Positions 1 to 6,931 of a DNA stretch of 22,999 nt are shown here, piece by piece. How positions within the stretch are numbered: position 1 is the first letter of the stretch; each line of letters opens with the position of its first letter. Made by a program: the position numbers and the translations under genes. The stretch covers positions 1 through 22,999 of the forward strand of contig NZ_JAJCLZ010000029.1 of assembly GCF_020559915.1 (NCBI RefSeq). The letters run 5' to 3'. The DNA comes from Ruminococcus sp. 210702-SL.1.03 (GTDB taxonomy: Bacteria > Bacillota > Clostridia > Oscillospirales > Ruminococcaceae). Under the pieces are notes generated by a model. That model made no database searches, was not told where the DNA came from, and saw only the letters and a program-made list of their open reading frames with translations.

Positions 1-153
1 TGCGTCAGGTCGCTCCTCAGCGTTGCCCTGTTTGGCTGCAATTTTAGTATTGTCAGAAATTTGGCGATTATTGCGTTTACACAGTTTATTATTCGAAACC
101 GCATTGCCCTTTTTTTCTTTAGAAAAAATCAGTTCAATTGTTTTTGCAGCCAT
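1..153 (-). CDS. Unrecognised open frame running off the left edge (partial)
   Basis: Reading the minus strand, an ATG at 153-151 opens a frame with no stop up to the window edge (51 codons visible). The product begins MAAKTIELIFSKEKKGN and is hydrophilic and rich in Lys, Asn and Gln. I recognise no domain. An in-frame TGA lies six codons before the ATG and there is no convincing Shine-Dalgarno sequence, so this may be a chance frame. It lies downstream of, and in the same direction as, the kdpE-like gene. A plus-strand frame across the same bases is hydrophobic and also unconvincing. Confidence 0.2.
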   Translation of the reverse strand, partial: MAAKTIELIFSKEKKGNAVSNNKLCKRNNRQISDNTKIAAKQGNAEERPDA

Positions 154-207
154 TGAAGGCGATACAGATCATCAAATAAAGTGTCTGCTTTGTACTGCTC
201 CCTAAAA

Positions 208-891
208 CTATAATTTCATCATACGATACCCAATACCGATATGTGTTTGTATCAGCGCCTGACTGCTGTCACTCAGCTTTTTTCGCAGGGTAGCCATAAA
301 TACACGCAGGGAGGCTTCGCTGTTATCCGCAGGAGTTCCCCATACACTTTGGATAATGTACTTATGCGTCAGCACCTTGCCGACATTCTTGGCAAGCAGG
401 CAAAGCAGCTTGTATTCTATCGGTGTCAGGTGAAGTTCTTCATCATCAAGGTGAACACAGCCCGAAGCATAGTCTATCCGTAATCTGCCATTGACAAACT
501 CCGTGACCGAGATGTTTTCGGACTTCATAAGCCGCCTTTGTATCACCCTGAGCCTTGCGAGAAGTTCATCAACAGAGAAAGGCTTTGTCAGGTAATCATC
601 TGCACCTTTGTCAAGGGCTGTTATCTTGTCCCTGTCCTCGCTCCTTGCACTGACTATGATGATAGGAACATCGCTCCAAGTGCGTATATGCTCTATCACC
701 TCAACGCCGTCAATATCAGGCAGTCCAAGGTCAAGTATGATAATATCAGGCTTATGCGAGGCGCTGAGCATGATCGCTTCATTGCCCCTGACAGCAGTAA
801 TAAAGCGATAGTCGTTCATTTTAAGAGTAGTTGTAATAAGATTTCTGATAGGCTTGTCGTCCTCCACCACCAGAACTAGATATTCATTCAT
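208..891 (-). CDS. kdpE: KdpE-like OmpR-family response regulator
   Basis: A 227-residue transcription factor that would receive phosphate from the neighbouring histidine kinase and bind DNA. The receiver domain (about 1-120) shows the acidic pair D11/D12, phospho-acceptor D54 in ILDLGLPD, S81 in the IVSAR motif and K103 in TKPF. The OmpR/PhoB winged helix (about 130-227) shows LTPIEYKLLCLLAKN, the HKYIIQSVWG turn and the final IGIGYRM wing. Length and layout are those of KdpE. The start codon overlaps the end of the kinase gene (ATGAATGAATGA), so translation is probably coupled. No kdpFABC genes are in the window; the likely target is the adjacent trkH-trkA system, which is inference from position and from the direct repeats at 4156-4202. 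Family call is firm; the name kdpE is by resemblance. Confidence 0.88.
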   Translation of the reverse strand: MNEYLVLVVEDDKPIRNLITTTLKMNDYRFITAVRGNEAIMLSASHKPDIIILDLGLPDIDGVEVIEHIRTWSDVPIIIVSARSEDRDKITALDKGADDYLTKPFSVDELLARLRVIQRRLMKSENISVTEFVNGRLRIDYASGCVHLDDEELHLTPIEYKLLCLLAKNVGKVLTHKYIIQSVWGTPADNSEASLRVFMATLRKKLSDSSQALIQTHIGIGYRMMKL

Positions 892-1999
892 TCAAATCGA
901 CCTCTCCTATTGGCAGAGTAAAGCTGACAACTGTACCGTTTGGTATGTTGTCGCTGACAGATATAGTACCGCCGTGTGAAGTTATAATTGACCTGCAAAG
1001 TGCAAGTCCCAGCCCCAGACTTCTTCTGCTGTCTGAGGAACGGCTGCCGCCCGTATAGAACATATCAAATACCTTTTCTTTTTCTTCATCGGAGATACCA
1101 GTGCCGTGATCGGACACGGATATCACAGCATACGCATTTTCTCGGCGCACACTGACGGTAACATCAGAATCCTCATCACTGTACTTGACAGCATTATCCA
1201 TAAGATTGACTATGACCTGTACGATAAGGTTCGCATCTGCCATAACGGGGATTATCTCGTCATACATATCAACGATGATATTTCGCTTTGGGTGAGTGCG
1301 TTTGGTGTGTCTGACAGCCTCCTGAACAATGTCATCAAGTATCTCTACCGAGATATTGAGCTGCATTCTGCCGTCCTCAATTCGTGTAGCGTATAAAAGA
1401 TTTTCCACCATTTCGATAAGCCACATTGATTCGGAATAAATATCCGTGTATATCTGCTGACGTGCTGATTCATCAAGCGTATCGCCGCCGGAAATGAGCG
1501 TACTGGCATTGCCTGATATGGAGGTCAGCGGTGTTCTGAGATCATGGGATATGGAACGGAGCATATCAGCTCTAAGCTGTTCATTCTGCGCCAGAAGTGC
1601 CGCCTCCTCCTTTTCACGGGCATTCTGCTCGGCGATCAGGATATTGCGTTTCAGCTTATTGGCAAGCGTTCCTGCAATGAACGCTGTAATAAACATCATC
1701 ACAAATGTGACAGGATAGCCTGCATCGTGAGCTGAAAGAGAAAACTCAGGATATGTGAAGAAGCAGTTGAAAAGCATTACTCCTACTAATGATGATATCA
1801 GGCAGAAATACATCTTTGATGTAAAAATGGATATCACAAGCACAGCAATAATATACAGCATGATAATGTCCGCATCGGCAAGTTGAAAGGCTTTGAATGC
1901 GTATCCGGCAAGTGTTGCGGCTGTCAGCACCACAAGACATATAGCGGAGTCTTTGAACACAGAAAATGCTTTAGAGCTCTTTATAGAATTAACAGTCAT
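884..1999 (-). CDS. kdpD: Short KdpD-type sensor histidine kinase (no KdpD/Usp N-terminus)
   Basis: A membrane histidine kinase of about 371 residues. Residues about 18-113 hold four hydrophobic segments that fit the DUF4118 membrane domain of KdpD. A linker coiled coil rich in Ala/Glu/Gln (about 120-145) leads to the HisKA helix with H152 in SISHDLRTPLTS. The ATPase domain shows the N box LMDNAVKYS, the G1 box DHGTGIS and the G2 box LGLGLALC. Full KdpD proteins are around 900 residues and carry an N-terminal KdpD domain and a Usp domain; both are absent here. Start choice: an upstream in-frame GTG at 2008 lies inside a good Shine-Dalgarno sequence (AAGGGTGAT), so the ATG at 1999-1997 is preferred. 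It overlaps the response regulator by 8 nt. The sensed signal is probably potassium or osmotic state, inferred from the family and from trkHA next door. Confidence 0.85.
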   Translation of the reverse strand: MTVNSIKSSKAFSVFKDSAICLVVLTAATLAGYAFKAFQLADADIIMLYIIAVLVISIFTSKMYFCLISSLVGVMLFNCFFTYPEFSLSAHDAGYPVTFVMMFITAFIAGTLANKLKRNILIAEQNAREKEEAALLAQNEQLRADMLRSISHDLRTPLTSISGNASTLISGGDTLDESARQQIYTDIYSESMWLIEMVENLLYATRIEDGRMQLNISVEILDDIVQEAVRHTKRTHPKRNIIVDMYDEIIPVMADANLIVQVIVNLMDNAVKYSDEDSDVTVSVRRENAYAVISVSDHGTGISDEEKEKVFDMFYTGGSRSSDSRRSLGLGLALCRSIITSHGGTISVSDNIPNGTVVSFTLPIGEVDLNE

Positions 2000-2015
2000 A
2001 AGAATCACCCTTGTT

Positions 2016-2045
2016 ATTATAACATATCACTTCTGTGTTCGTCAA
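2016..2045 (-). promoter_or_regulatory. Promoter for the kinase/regulator pair, almost no leader
   Basis: On the minus strand TTGACG (2045-2040) and a perfect TATAAT (2021-2016) are 18 bp apart. The kinase ATG is at 1999, only 16 nt past the -10 box, so transcription would begin within a few bases of the Shine-Dalgarno sequence. This would let the two-component pair be expressed separately from trkH-trkA upstream. Confidence 0.65.
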
Positions 2046-2124
2046 CATCATCTTCTGACAGGTTGTGTCCACGGCTGCTCTTTTGTATCTCCTCGATGAA
2101 TTCATCTCCTAAATTCTGAAACAT
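2017..2124 (-). CDS. Possible 35-residue acidic small protein between trkA and the kinase
   Basis: A short minus-strand frame begins with ATG at 2124-2122 inside the end of trkA and stops at 2019-2017 within the kinase promoter. It begins MFQNLGDEFIEEIQKSS and ends in a run rich in Asp, Glu and His. The composition looks protein-like and it fills most of the trkA-kinase gap, but the start has no good ribosome binding site at normal distance (a GAGG lies about 15 nt upstream). It may be chance. Confidence 0.2.
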   Translation of the reverse strand: MFQNLGDEFIEEIQKSSRGHNLSEDDVDEHRSDML

Positions 2125-2753
2125 TTCTGGATATCCCGAACCTCACCTATGACAAATGCGATGTCATCAGTTTCAATTACAGTGTCCGGTGCAGGGATAA
2201 ATACCTCTTCTCCGCGTTTGATCGTCAGAATATTGATCTTGAATTTCTTTCGTATATCGATCTGTGAAAGCGACTTTCCGAACCAGTCCTTCGGTACTTT
2301 CAGTTCGTAGATCGAGTAATTGTTATCCAGATGAATAAAGTCGAGTATGCTGTCTGATGCATATTTTGTAGCGATGCGAAGTGCCATCTGCATCTCAGGA
2401 TAGACAACCTCATCGGCTCCATTTTTAAGCAGGAATTTCATTTGTACATCATTTGTCGCACGGGATATGACTTTCTTTGCCCCCAGCTCCTTGAGCAAAG
2501 ACGTTGTTTCCAGAGAGGACTGAAACAGGCTGCCGAGGGCAACGATACAAACATCATAGTTTCCTACACCAAGCGAACGGAGAAATTCCTCATTGGTGCT
2601 GTCACCGATCCTTGCGTTGGTCACATAGGGCAGGATATCGTTGATATGCTCATCATTTTTATCTACTGCCATGACCTCACACCGAAGCTCCTTCATGCGT
2701 CTGGCAATATGACTGCCGAATTGACCTACTCCGATAATTAAAATTGTTTTAAT
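2109..2753 (-). CDS. trkA: TrkA/KtrA potassium-uptake regulatory subunit (ATT start)
   Basis: A cytoplasmic RCK protein that gates the TrkH/KtrB potassium channel in response to bound nucleotide. The first in-frame ATG (2696) would remove the first strand of the Rossmann fold. Extending upstream gives IKTILIIGVGQFGSHIARR, which contains the GxGxxG dinucleotide-binding loop, with the acidic AVDKND at the end of the second strand. The extended frame starts directly after the trkH stop, in the same frame, so there are only four codons to choose from before the conserved KTILIIG. The codon aligned with the normal initiator Met is ATT at 2753-2751, eight bases after AAGGAG. This gives about 214 residues, the usual KtrA/TrkA size. 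The C-terminal TrkA_C domain (about 135-214) is present. Either ATT initiates or the base is an error. Confidence 0.85.
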   Translation of the reverse strand: MKTILIIGVGQFGSHIARRMKELRCEVMAVDKNDEHINDILPYVTNARIGDSTNEEFLRSLGVGNYDVCIVALGSLFQSSLETTSLLKELGAKKVISRATNDVQMKFLLKNGADEVVYPEMQMALRIATKYASDSILDFIHLDNNYSIYELKVPKDWFGKSLSQIDIRKKFKINILTIKRGEEVFIPAPDTVIETDDIAFVIGEVRDIQKCFRI

Positions 2754-2765
2754 ATATAAGACTCC

Positions 2766-4109
2766 TTATCCTACGGATATTTTTTCAAGCGGTAAGCGTG
2801 AATTCTTACTGTCAGTCGACGGCAGAGCTGCATAAATGAGTGTCAGTCCGCCGACTCTCCCAAAAAACATAAGTATCATCAGTATCACACGAGATACAGC
2901 AGACAGACCGCTTGTAATGCCGAGTGACAGCCCTACAGTACCGATAGCTGAGCTTGTTTCAAACAGACAGGTCAGCAGCGGCAGATTTTCCACTCTGCTG
3001 ATAATGATACCGCTTGTAAAGAACAATACAAGATACATAAACAAAACAGCGCCTGCACTGCGGACAGCTTCGTCTGATATTCTTCTTTTGAAGCACTGCA
3101 CATCATTTCTGCGGCATAACACTGTGATCGCAGAAAGGAACAGAACAGCAAAAGTCGCTGTTTTCATACCGCCTGCGGTGGAACCGGGAGAACCGCCTAT
3201 AAGCATAAGAATGATCATAATGGCTGTACCTGATTCATCCATAGCAGCGAGATCAGTTGTGTTAAAGCCTGCGGTTCGTGTTGTGACAGACTGAAACAGT
3301 GAATGGATCGTCCGGTCATGGATAGTCTCACTGTCATATTCATAAAAAAAGAAATACAGCGCAGGCAGAACGATCAAGACAGCAGATGTCATCAGTACGA
3401 CCTTGCTTTGCAGAGAGAAGCGCCTGATCCTGTACTTGTGTGTTCCGATATCGCCCCAGACGAGAAAGCCGATGCCTCCCGTAATAATTAGCAGTATGAT
3501 GACGATATTGAGATAGATGTTGCTGTGGTAAAAGGTCAGCGATGAGAACGGTTCTTTTATGCCGAACAGATCAAAGCCTGCATTGCAAAAAGCCGATATG
3601 CTGTGAAACAAGGAATACCACAGTCCCTTAGCGATACCAAGATCATTGCAGAAAACGGGTGCAAGCAAAGCCGCACCGATCATCTCTATGATAAGTGATG
3701 TTTTAAGGATAAAGCCTGTCAGCTTTACAATACCGCCTACCTGCGGTGCGGAGATAGATTCCTGCATCGTACTGCGCTGCCACAGACCGATTTTCCGCCC
3801 TGATGCTCTAATGATCGCAAGCCCGACGGTGATAACGCCCATACCCCCGATCTGTATTAGCATCAGAATGACCGCCTGCCCGAACAGAGACCAGTATGTA
3901 GCAGTATCCTTTACAACAAGCCCAGTCACACAGGTAGCTGAAACGGCTGTGAACATTGCATCAGGGAATGAAGTCACACACCGCTGCCTTGATGAGATCG
4001 GCAGCATCAGAAGCAGCGTACCTACCAGAATTAGGCAAAAGAAACTGATAATGATGACCTGAAATGAAGTCATATGAGTTTTGTTTTTTACTCTATTTTT
4101 ATGTAACAT
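2766..4109 (-). CDS. trkH: TrkH/KtrB-family potassium channel subunit
   Basis: A 447-residue integral membrane potassium transporter working with TrkA. All four pore-loop repeats are visible: SATCVTGLV, ISAFCNAGF, TRTAGFNTTD and SAIGTVGLSLG, each with the Gly that lines the selectivity filter. Hydrophobic segments alternate through the whole length, as in the eight-helix MPM fold. An upstream in-frame TTG at 4127 would add six residues, but GAGAGGTG placed just before the ATG at 4109-4107 decides the start. It is the first gene of the minus-strand cluster, followed 12 nt later by trkA in the same frame. Expression is probably under the extended -10 promoter and TTAAC repeats immediately upstream. 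Confidence 0.92.
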   Translation of the reverse strand: MLHKNRVKNKTHMTSFQVIIISFFCLILVGTLLLMLPISSRQRCVTSFPDAMFTAVSATCVTGLVVKDTATYWSLFGQAVILMLIQIGGMGVITVGLAIIRASGRKIGLWQRSTMQESISAPQVGGIVKLTGFILKTSLIIEMIGAALLAPVFCNDLGIAKGLWYSLFHSISAFCNAGFDLFGIKEPFSSLTFYHSNIYLNIVIILLIITGGIGFLVWGDIGTHKYRIRRFSLQSKVVLMTSAVLIVLPALYFFFYEYDSETIHDRTIHSLFQSVTTRTAGFNTTDLAAMDESGTAIMIILMLIGGSPGSTAGGMKTATFAVLFLSAITVLCRRNDVQCFKRRISDEAVRSAGAVLFMYLVLFFTSGIIISRVENLPLLTCLFETSSAIGTVGLSLGITSGLSAVSRVILMILMFFGRVGGLTLIYAALPSTDSKNSRLPLEKISVG

Positions 4110-4138
4110 CGTACACCTCTCGTTCAAATGATAGCTTT

Positions 4139-4202
4139 ATTATATCACAAGAGCGGTTAAGGTGCTGTTAAGATTACGGTTACGGTGTTAAGATTTCGTT
4201 AA
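4139..4202 (-). promoter_or_regulatory. trkH promoter with four TTAAC repeats (candidate response-regulator operator)
   Basis: On the minus strand an extended -10 (TGATATAAT, 4147-4139) lies 29 nt before the trkH ATG. Upstream of it TTAAC occurs four times, at 4202-4198, 4191-4187, 4171-4167 and 4160-4156: two pairs, each with 11-bp spacing, the pairs 20 bp apart. The nearest copy sits at about -35, where no good TTGACA is present. Direct half-sites one helical turn apart are typical of OmpR-family regulators (TTAACA repeats for Bacillus PhoP are a known example). Binding by the local KdpE-like regulator is inference. Confidence 0.6.
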
Positions 4203-4660
4203 GGCACAATATTGATGTGTGCTACTTGCCCGTAGTCTATTGGCACAACCATAATCCGTTCCGTACAAGCCCATTCTCCGCATAAAGTCTCTGCCCGTGA
4301 TGTTCTTGGACTTCCATTCCCCATAGAGCTGACCGAACCTTGTCCAGTCGATCTCAATCGGCTTTCTGCCTGTGTATTTTCCCTGTGCCTTAGCGATCTC
4401 GATGCCCTCACGCTGACGTTGTTTGAACTGCTCTCTTTCAAGCTGAGAGAGTGCAGCGAACACGGTGAGCATAAACTTTCCTGACGGAGTATCGGTGTCG
4501 ATGTTTTCCTTGTGGCTGATACTCTCGATGTAGAGGGTGTCACCCTCACGCACATAGTCCAGCATAGCTTTAAGCTGAGGGCGGTCTGCGCTCGCTCCCG
4601 AAATCTTCTCGGAAGAAGATGCGGTCAACCTGATAGTCGCGGATACCTCATCTCTTAAAA
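4188..4660 (-). pseudogene. Serine recombinase (resolvase/invertase) remnant
   Basis: Recognisable blocks of a resolvase-family serine recombinase remain: EKISGASADRPQLKAML, DTLYIES and KENIDTDTPSGKFMLTVFA, then ERE-rich helix E and a GRKPIEIDW segment. Lesions are clear. The N-terminus with the catalytic Ser (YARVS-type motif) is gone. Before EKISGAS the matching segment DYQVDRIFF is in another frame, separated by one extra base near 4611. About 20-25 residues that normally lie between IESIS and the KENIDT block are missing. The C-terminal helix-turn-helix degenerates after MRRMGL. It cannot be an active recombinase; it marks an old mobile element beside the accessory region. The remnant's end overlaps the outermost trkH TTAAC repeats. 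Confidence 0.8.
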
Positions 4661-4702
4661 ATATTAACAAAATCTCAAAAAAATATAAACAGATCATTCC
4701 TT

Positions 4703-4727
4703 ATATAGTTGTATTATTAAACTATAT
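4703..4727. repeat. Inverted repeat ATATAGTT / AACTATAT upstream of the dehydrogenase gene
   Basis: A perfect 8-bp inverted repeat with a 9-nt AT-rich spacer, about 50 nt before the dehydrogenase start. No convincing -35/-10 pair was found in this gap. It could be an operator for a dimeric repressor or the end of the decayed element; no function can be shown. Confidence 0.35.
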
Positions 4728-4777
4728 GGACAACATGACCGTGCGCCACGCTGTCGGAAATAATGGAGGAGAAGAAT

Positions 4778-5896
4778 ATGACTTACAACGAATTTTTACC
4801 AAGCTACTCTATCGGCGACGACTGTTACAAAGAGATACCATATGTTACCCGACGTTATGGAAAAAAGGCAGTCGTTATCGGCGGAAAGACCGCTATGGAA
4901 AAGGCTAAGCCTGAACTGCTTGCGGCGCTGAAAGGCTCTGATATCGAGCTTGCCGATTTTATCTGGTACGGCGGCGACTCGAATTATGAGAACATTGAAA
5001 TGCTCAAGGCTATGCCGGAAGTGCAGAACGCGGATATGGTTTTCGGTGTTGGCGGCGGACGTGCAGTTGATACTGTAAAGACCCTCTGCGACCGCATGGA
5101 CAAGCCGTTTTTTACTTTCCCGACCCTTGCTTCAAACTGCGCTTCATGCACAGCTATCTCGGTAATTTACAATGCCGACGGGACTTTTAAAGAATATGCC
5201 TACCTAAAAGCACCCGCCCTGCACACTTTCATCAACACAAAGATAATCGCAGAGTCGCCCGAAAAGCTTTTCTGGGCAGGTATCGGCGATGCTCTAAGCA
5301 AGGAATATGAAGTTGTTTTTGCCTGCCGCGAAAAGGATATGATACACACTCCGCTGCTGGGCAGGGTGCTTGCTGCCGCCTGCACAGAGCCGCTTATCTC
5401 TTACGGAAAGAAAGCACTGGAGGATTGCAGTAACAACATCTCCTCAAAAGACATCGAGCAGGTGGCGCTTGATATAATCATCACAGCGGGACTTGTTTCA
5501 AACTTTACAGTTCATCAGAACAACCCCGACCCGAAGGACGATTACTATTACAATTCGTCGCTTGCACACTGCGTATATTACGGTGCGTCGCTTTTCCCGA
5601 AGTGCGAGCATAATCATCTTCACGGCGAGATAGTTTCATTCGGCGTGCTTTGCCTGCTGACCTATGATGGACAGCTTGAAGAGCGCAAGCGTATATTTGA
5701 ATTTAATCACAGCATTGGTCTGCCATGCACTTTGGGCGAGATAGACCTTGCAGAAGAGGACGTTGCGGCTATCGCACACAAGGCGGCAAGCGTAGTAGAG
5801 TGGACTTATGTTCCGGGCAAACCGACTGAGGAGAAGTTTGTAAAGGCGATACTTGATACCGATAAGGCTGGAAGAGAATTTCTTGCAAAGGCGTGA
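4778..5896 (+). CDS. Iron-containing alcohol dehydrogenase, glycerol dehydrogenase-like
   Basis: A 372-residue NAD(P)-dependent metal alcohol dehydrogenase of the GldA-like branch. The N-terminal Rossmann half carries the nucleotide loop GVGGGRAVDTVK (about 90-101) and PTLASNCASCTAISVIY. The C-terminal helical half carries the metal ligands expected for the family: D171 in GIGDALSKEYE, H264 in SLAHCVYYG and H282 in HLHGEIVSFG. Compared with classical GldA, the STDAP substrate-loop motif is replaced by SNCAS, so glycerol is not assured; a hydroxy-acid or diol is equally possible. Start: an ATG at 4763 would add MEEKN, but its codons form the strong GGAGGAG ribosome binding site for the ATG at 4778, which I choose. 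It stands alone between the recombinase remnant and a GNAT gene, in higher-GC host-like sequence. Confidence 0.85.
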   Translation: MTYNEFLPSYSIGDDCYKEIPYVTRRYGKKAVVIGGKTAMEKAKPELLAALKGSDIELADFIWYGGDSNYENIEMLKAMPEVQNADMVFGVGGGRAVDTVKTLCDRMDKPFFTFPTLASNCASCTAISVIYNADGTFKEYAYLKAPALHTFINTKIIAESPEKLFWAGIGDALSKEYEVVFACREKDMIHTPLLGRVLAAACTEPLISYGKKALEDCSNNISSKDIEQVALDIIITAGLVSNFTVHQNNPDPKDDYYYNSSLAHCVYYGASLFPKCEHNHLHGEIVSFGVLCLLTYDGQLEERKRIFEFNHSIGLPCTLGEIDLAEEDVAAIAHKAASVVEWTYVPGKPTEEKFVKAILDTDKAGREFLAKA

Positions 5897-6020
5897 TACT
5901 GATGGAACAGTTAGCGTATAATTAAAACAAGCTGACAGAGCCTAACGGCTTTATCATAAAATTTTTGAATAGGAGAGTGCTTTTTGAACAAGTACAATAC
6001 ACCGGAGATTGCAGCGTAAA

Positions 6021-6053
6021 CGGGAGGTTTACGGCAGTCTTTCAAACCTCCCG
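6021..6053. repeat. 10-bp perfect hairpin between the dehydrogenase and first GNAT gene
   Basis: CGGGAGGTTT (6021-6030) and AAACCTCCCG (6044-6053) form a perfect stem with a 13-nt loop. No T-run follows on either strand, so it is not a standard terminator. The left arm contains GGGAGG, identical to the core of the downstream GNAT ribosome binding site (6083-6089), so in RNA the right arm could compete for that site. Just before it, at 5984-6019, a TTG-start 11-codon frame (MNKYNTPEIAA, preceded by AGGAGAG) resembles the start of small Firmicute peptides and ends two bases before the hairpin. The rest of the 199-nt gap (5897-6095) shows nothing more. Confidence 0.5.
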
Positions 6054-6095
6054 CTGAGAAGCAGTTGAGTTTAACAACATTTGGGAGGTATAACA

Positions 6096-6719
6096 ATGAA
6101 TAAAAATATCGTGATACGTTTAGAGAAAAAGGAAGAACACCGCGAGGTAGAGAACCTTGTCAGAGAAAGCTTTTGGAACGTCTATCGTCCGGGCTGTCTG
6201 GAGCATTTTGTGCTTCATGAGCTGAGGAACGACGCGGATTTTGTGCCGCAGCTTGATCTTGTAATGCTGCTTGACGGCAGGATAATAGGGCAGAATGTGT
6301 TCGTGCGTGCGGCGATAAAGTCGGACAGCGGAGAAGACCTGCCGATAATGACAATGGGGCCTATCTGCACAGCGCCCGAGTTCAAGCGGCAGGGCTACGG
6401 AAAGATACTGCTCGACTATTCCCTCGAAAGGGCGAAAGAAATGGGCTGCGGAGCGGTGTGCTTTGAGGGCAGCATCGGCTTTTACGGCAAGAGCGGCTTC
6501 ACATATGCAAGCGAATTCGGCATAAGATACCACGGCTTGCCCGAGGGTGCGGATCAGTCGTTTTTCCTCTGCAAAGAGCTTGCCGCAGGCTATCTTGACG
6601 GCGTGACTGGCGAATACTCAACGCCCGCAGGCTATTTTGTTGACGGGGCGGCGGCTGAGGAGTTTGACAAGCGGTTCCCGTCGAAAGAGAAGCTAAAGCT
6701 CTATGGGCAGATATTCTGA
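6096..6719 (+). CDS. GNAT N-acetyltransferase, YhbS-like
   Basis: A 207-residue acetyl-CoA-dependent acetyltransferase of the GNAT fold. The core beta strand MTMGPICTAPEFK is followed by the pyrophosphate-binding loop RQGYGKILLDYSLERAKEMG, then CGAVCFEGSIGFYGKSGF, a pattern typical of YhbS-type (COG3153) enzymes. The tail after about residue 155 (FLCKELAAGYLDGVTGEYSTP) also matches that group. The substrate is unknown. An in-frame TTG at 6081 precedes the GGGAGGT ribosome binding site and so cannot be the real start; ATG at 6096 is chosen. It is followed by an intrinsic terminator, so it is the end of its transcript. Confidence 0.85.
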   Translation: MNKNIVIRLEKKEEHREVENLVRESFWNVYRPGCLEHFVLHELRNDADFVPQLDLVMLLDGRIIGQNVFVRAAIKSDSGEDLPIMTMGPICTAPEFKRQGYGKILLDYSLERAKEMGCGAVCFEGSIGFYGKSGFTYASEFGIRYHGLPEGADQSFFLCKELAAGYLDGVTGEYSTPAGYFVDGAAAEEFDKRFPSKEKLKLYGQIF

Positions 6720-6756
6720 TAATCTGATATTCTGAACTAAAACGATAAAATGACAA

Positions 6757-6790
6757 AGGCTCTCTGCCAAATGCGGTGGAGAGCTTTTTT
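6757..6790 (+). terminator. Intrinsic terminator after the first GNAT gene
   Basis: AAGGCTCTCTGCC pairs with GGTGGAGAGCTTTT across the loop AAATGC: a six-base GCTCTC/GAGAGC stem extended by G-T and G-C pairs, followed by six T. It sits 38 nt after the stop codon. Confidence 0.85.
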
Positions 6791-6868
6791 GCTGTGCGAT
6801 CGACATTTCAGCGTGAGCGTGATCTGTTTGATCTGTTCAAGGCGGGGTGATTGCTCGGCTGTTTTTTA

Positions 6869-6898
6869 TTGACAGAAAGGCGCGAAATGTGTTATAAT
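6869..6898 (+). promoter_or_regulatory. Consensus extended -10 promoter for the second GNAT gene
   Basis: TTGACA (6869-6874) and TATAAT (6893-6898) are separated by 18 bp, with TG one base upstream of the -10 (TGTTATAAT). Both boxes are perfect matches to the vegetative sigma consensus. The start codon follows at 6932, giving a leader of roughly 25 nt. Confidence 0.85.
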
Positions 6899-6931
6899 TA
6901 TGACAGAGAAAATGTCCGCGGAGGGATAAAT

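Noticed and set aside
884..2008. GTG at 2008 as the kinase start
   Set aside because: It lies within AAGGGTGAT, the ribosome site for the ATG at 1999, and would have no ribosome site of its own.
2836..4062. Plus-strand open frames of 130-150 codons opposite trkH
   Set aside because: These are antisense shadows of a gene with all four potassium-pore motifs; no initiation signals or recognisable domains.
6021..6053. Perfect hairpin as a terminator for the dehydrogenase gene
   Set aside because: No T-run follows on either strand.
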